Under the pieces are notes generated by a model. That model ran no database searches. It saw nothing but the letters and a program-made list of their open reading frames with translations, and was not told the DNA's origin. The position numbers and the translations under genes are program-made. From Pacificibacter maritimus (GTDB lineage: Bacteria; Pseudomonadota; Alphaproteobacteria; Rhodobacterales; Rhodobacteraceae): 64,000 nucleotides of DNA. The stretch covers positions 310,001 to 374,000 of the forward strand of contig NZ_RKQK01000003.1 of the NCBI RefSeq assembly GCF_003814915.1, given 5' to 3'. Shown one piece after another: positions 63,372 through 64,000 of this stretch; the stretch's first letter is position 1; each line of letters starts with the position of its first letter.

Positions 63372-64000
63372 CTTGATCAGCCTGCTTATGGAAGCCACTT
63401 GGCAGACCTTATACATGGTCGCAATTTCCGCGGTGCTTGGCACCATTTTCGGTTTGCCTCTCGGCGTGTTTTTGGCGACATCCCAACGCGGCGAACTTTT
63501 ATCACGACCCGTGATCAATAAAGTCTTGGGGTTGGTGGTCAACGCTGCGCGTTCGGTGCCTTTTATCATTTTGGTCGTCGCGATCATTCCCTTCACGCGC
63601 ATGATTGCAGGCACATCTATCGGCACGACTGCGGCCATCGTGCCGCTCACCATCGCGGCCGTGCCCTTTATCGCGCGCCTCATCGAAAATGCTATTCGCG
63701 AAGTCGATAGCGGCTTGATAGAAGCCGCAAGAGCCATGGGTGCAACTCCGCTGCAGATCATTCGCAAAGTGCTGATCCCCGAAGCTTTGCCTTCCATCAC
63801 CTTGGGCCTGACGCTCGCTGTCGTGAGTCTGATCGGTTATTCAGCGATGGTCGGCGCTGTCGGCGGAGAGGGGCTTGGCGATCTTGGCATTCGCTACGGC
63901 TACCAACGGTTCATGCCAGATGTGATGGCCATCGTTGTTGTCATTCTCGTTGTCCTTGTACAGCTTGTCCAATCCGTTGGGGAATGGATCGCAGCCAAGG
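63361..64000 (+). CDS. metI: Methionine ABC transporter permease MetI, cut by window edge
   Basis: The frame from ATG 63361 runs out of the window after 213 codons. It begins MSANLISLLMEATWQTLYMV and contains GTIFGLPLGVFLATSQRG, NAARSVPFIILVVAIIPFTR, the EAA loop EAARAMGATPLQIIRKVLIP and SAMVGAVGGEGLGDLGIRYG, all MetI hallmarks. Five transmembrane stretches are expected. Only a few C-terminal residues should be missing, and a metQ binding-protein gene probably follows beyond the edge. Confidence 0.92.
   Translation, partial: MSANLISLLMEATWQTLYMVAISAVLGTIFGLPLGVFLATSQRGELLSRPVINKVLGLVVNAARSVPFIILVVAIIPFTRMIAGTSIGTTAAIVPLTIAAVPFIARLIENAIREVDSGLIEAARAMGATPLQIIRKVLIPEALPSITLGLTLAVVSLIGYSAMVGAVGGEGLGDLGIRYGYQRFMPDVMAIVVVILVVLVQLVQSVGEWIAAK

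Overview
The window reads as a chromosomal segment of an alphaproteobacterium, most likely a marine Rhodobacterales (Roseobacter-group) heterotroph. This is inferred from gene content: an FrcR-FrcBCA-type sugar transporter, several TRAP and Dpp-type uptake systems, a Hcn/Sox-like three-subunit amino acid dehydrogenase, a class III aminotransferase beside an XRE-cupin regulator, and moderate GC. I see no rRNA, tRNA, CRISPR array, insertion sequence or prophage gene. Almost everything is catabolism, uptake and regulation of small organic compounds.

Layout. 1-7960: a truncated class III aminotransferase faces a tightly coupled eight-gene operon (CaiB-type CoA transferase, SMP-30 lactonase, DapA-type lyase/aldolase, [2Fe-2S] protein plus two flavoproteins like HcnABC, SDR, and a 313-residue protein I do not recognise). 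8044-11309: an exported metallo-beta-lactamase-fold enzyme and a GlcD-type FAD oxidoreductase, divergent from an FCD-type GntR regulator. 11365-16416: TetR regulator and a two-gene RND efflux system. 16536-19703: divergent oxyR and katG. 20090-24266: two GAF-histidine kinases, a single-domain response regulator and an MltB-type lipoprotein transglycosylase. 24382-28742: ROK regulator and the FrcBCA-type sugar ABC transporter.

28836-45202 is the most unusual region. An omega-aminotransferase with a divergent XRE-cupin regulator is followed by a long minus-strand block. In transcription order this is AccB, AccC, PxpB, PxpC, a biotin-carrier-like protein without its biotinyl lysine, a divergent PxpA, an SDR, a class I aminotransferase, a complete Dpp-type ABC transporter (binding protein, two permeases, two ATPases) and a TIM-barrel epimerase. 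An RraA-like aldolase gene diverges at the head. Together these suggest uptake, biotin-dependent ring activation and opening, transamination and aldol cleavage of a lactam-like or cyclic amide compound. The substrate is not identified.

45505-62039 handles sugar acids. Gluconokinase, 5-ketogluconate reductase, a 2-hydroxyacid (2-ketogluconate?) reductase, idonate dehydrogenase and 6-phosphogluconate dehydrogenase all converge on gluconate 6-phosphate, with a LysR regulator and a TRAP transporter next to them. A second TRAP transporter, a second idonate-type dehydrogenase and a GntR regulator diverge from uxuA-uxuB (fructuronate to 2-keto-3-deoxygluconate). The window ends in the methionine ABC transporter metN-metI, cut by the edge.

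Three of the four transport operons with a binding protein carry a perfect hairpin between the binding-protein gene and the first permease gene. This fits unequal expression from one transcript. Start codons were chosen by Shine-Dalgarno spacing; several genes start with TTG or GTG.
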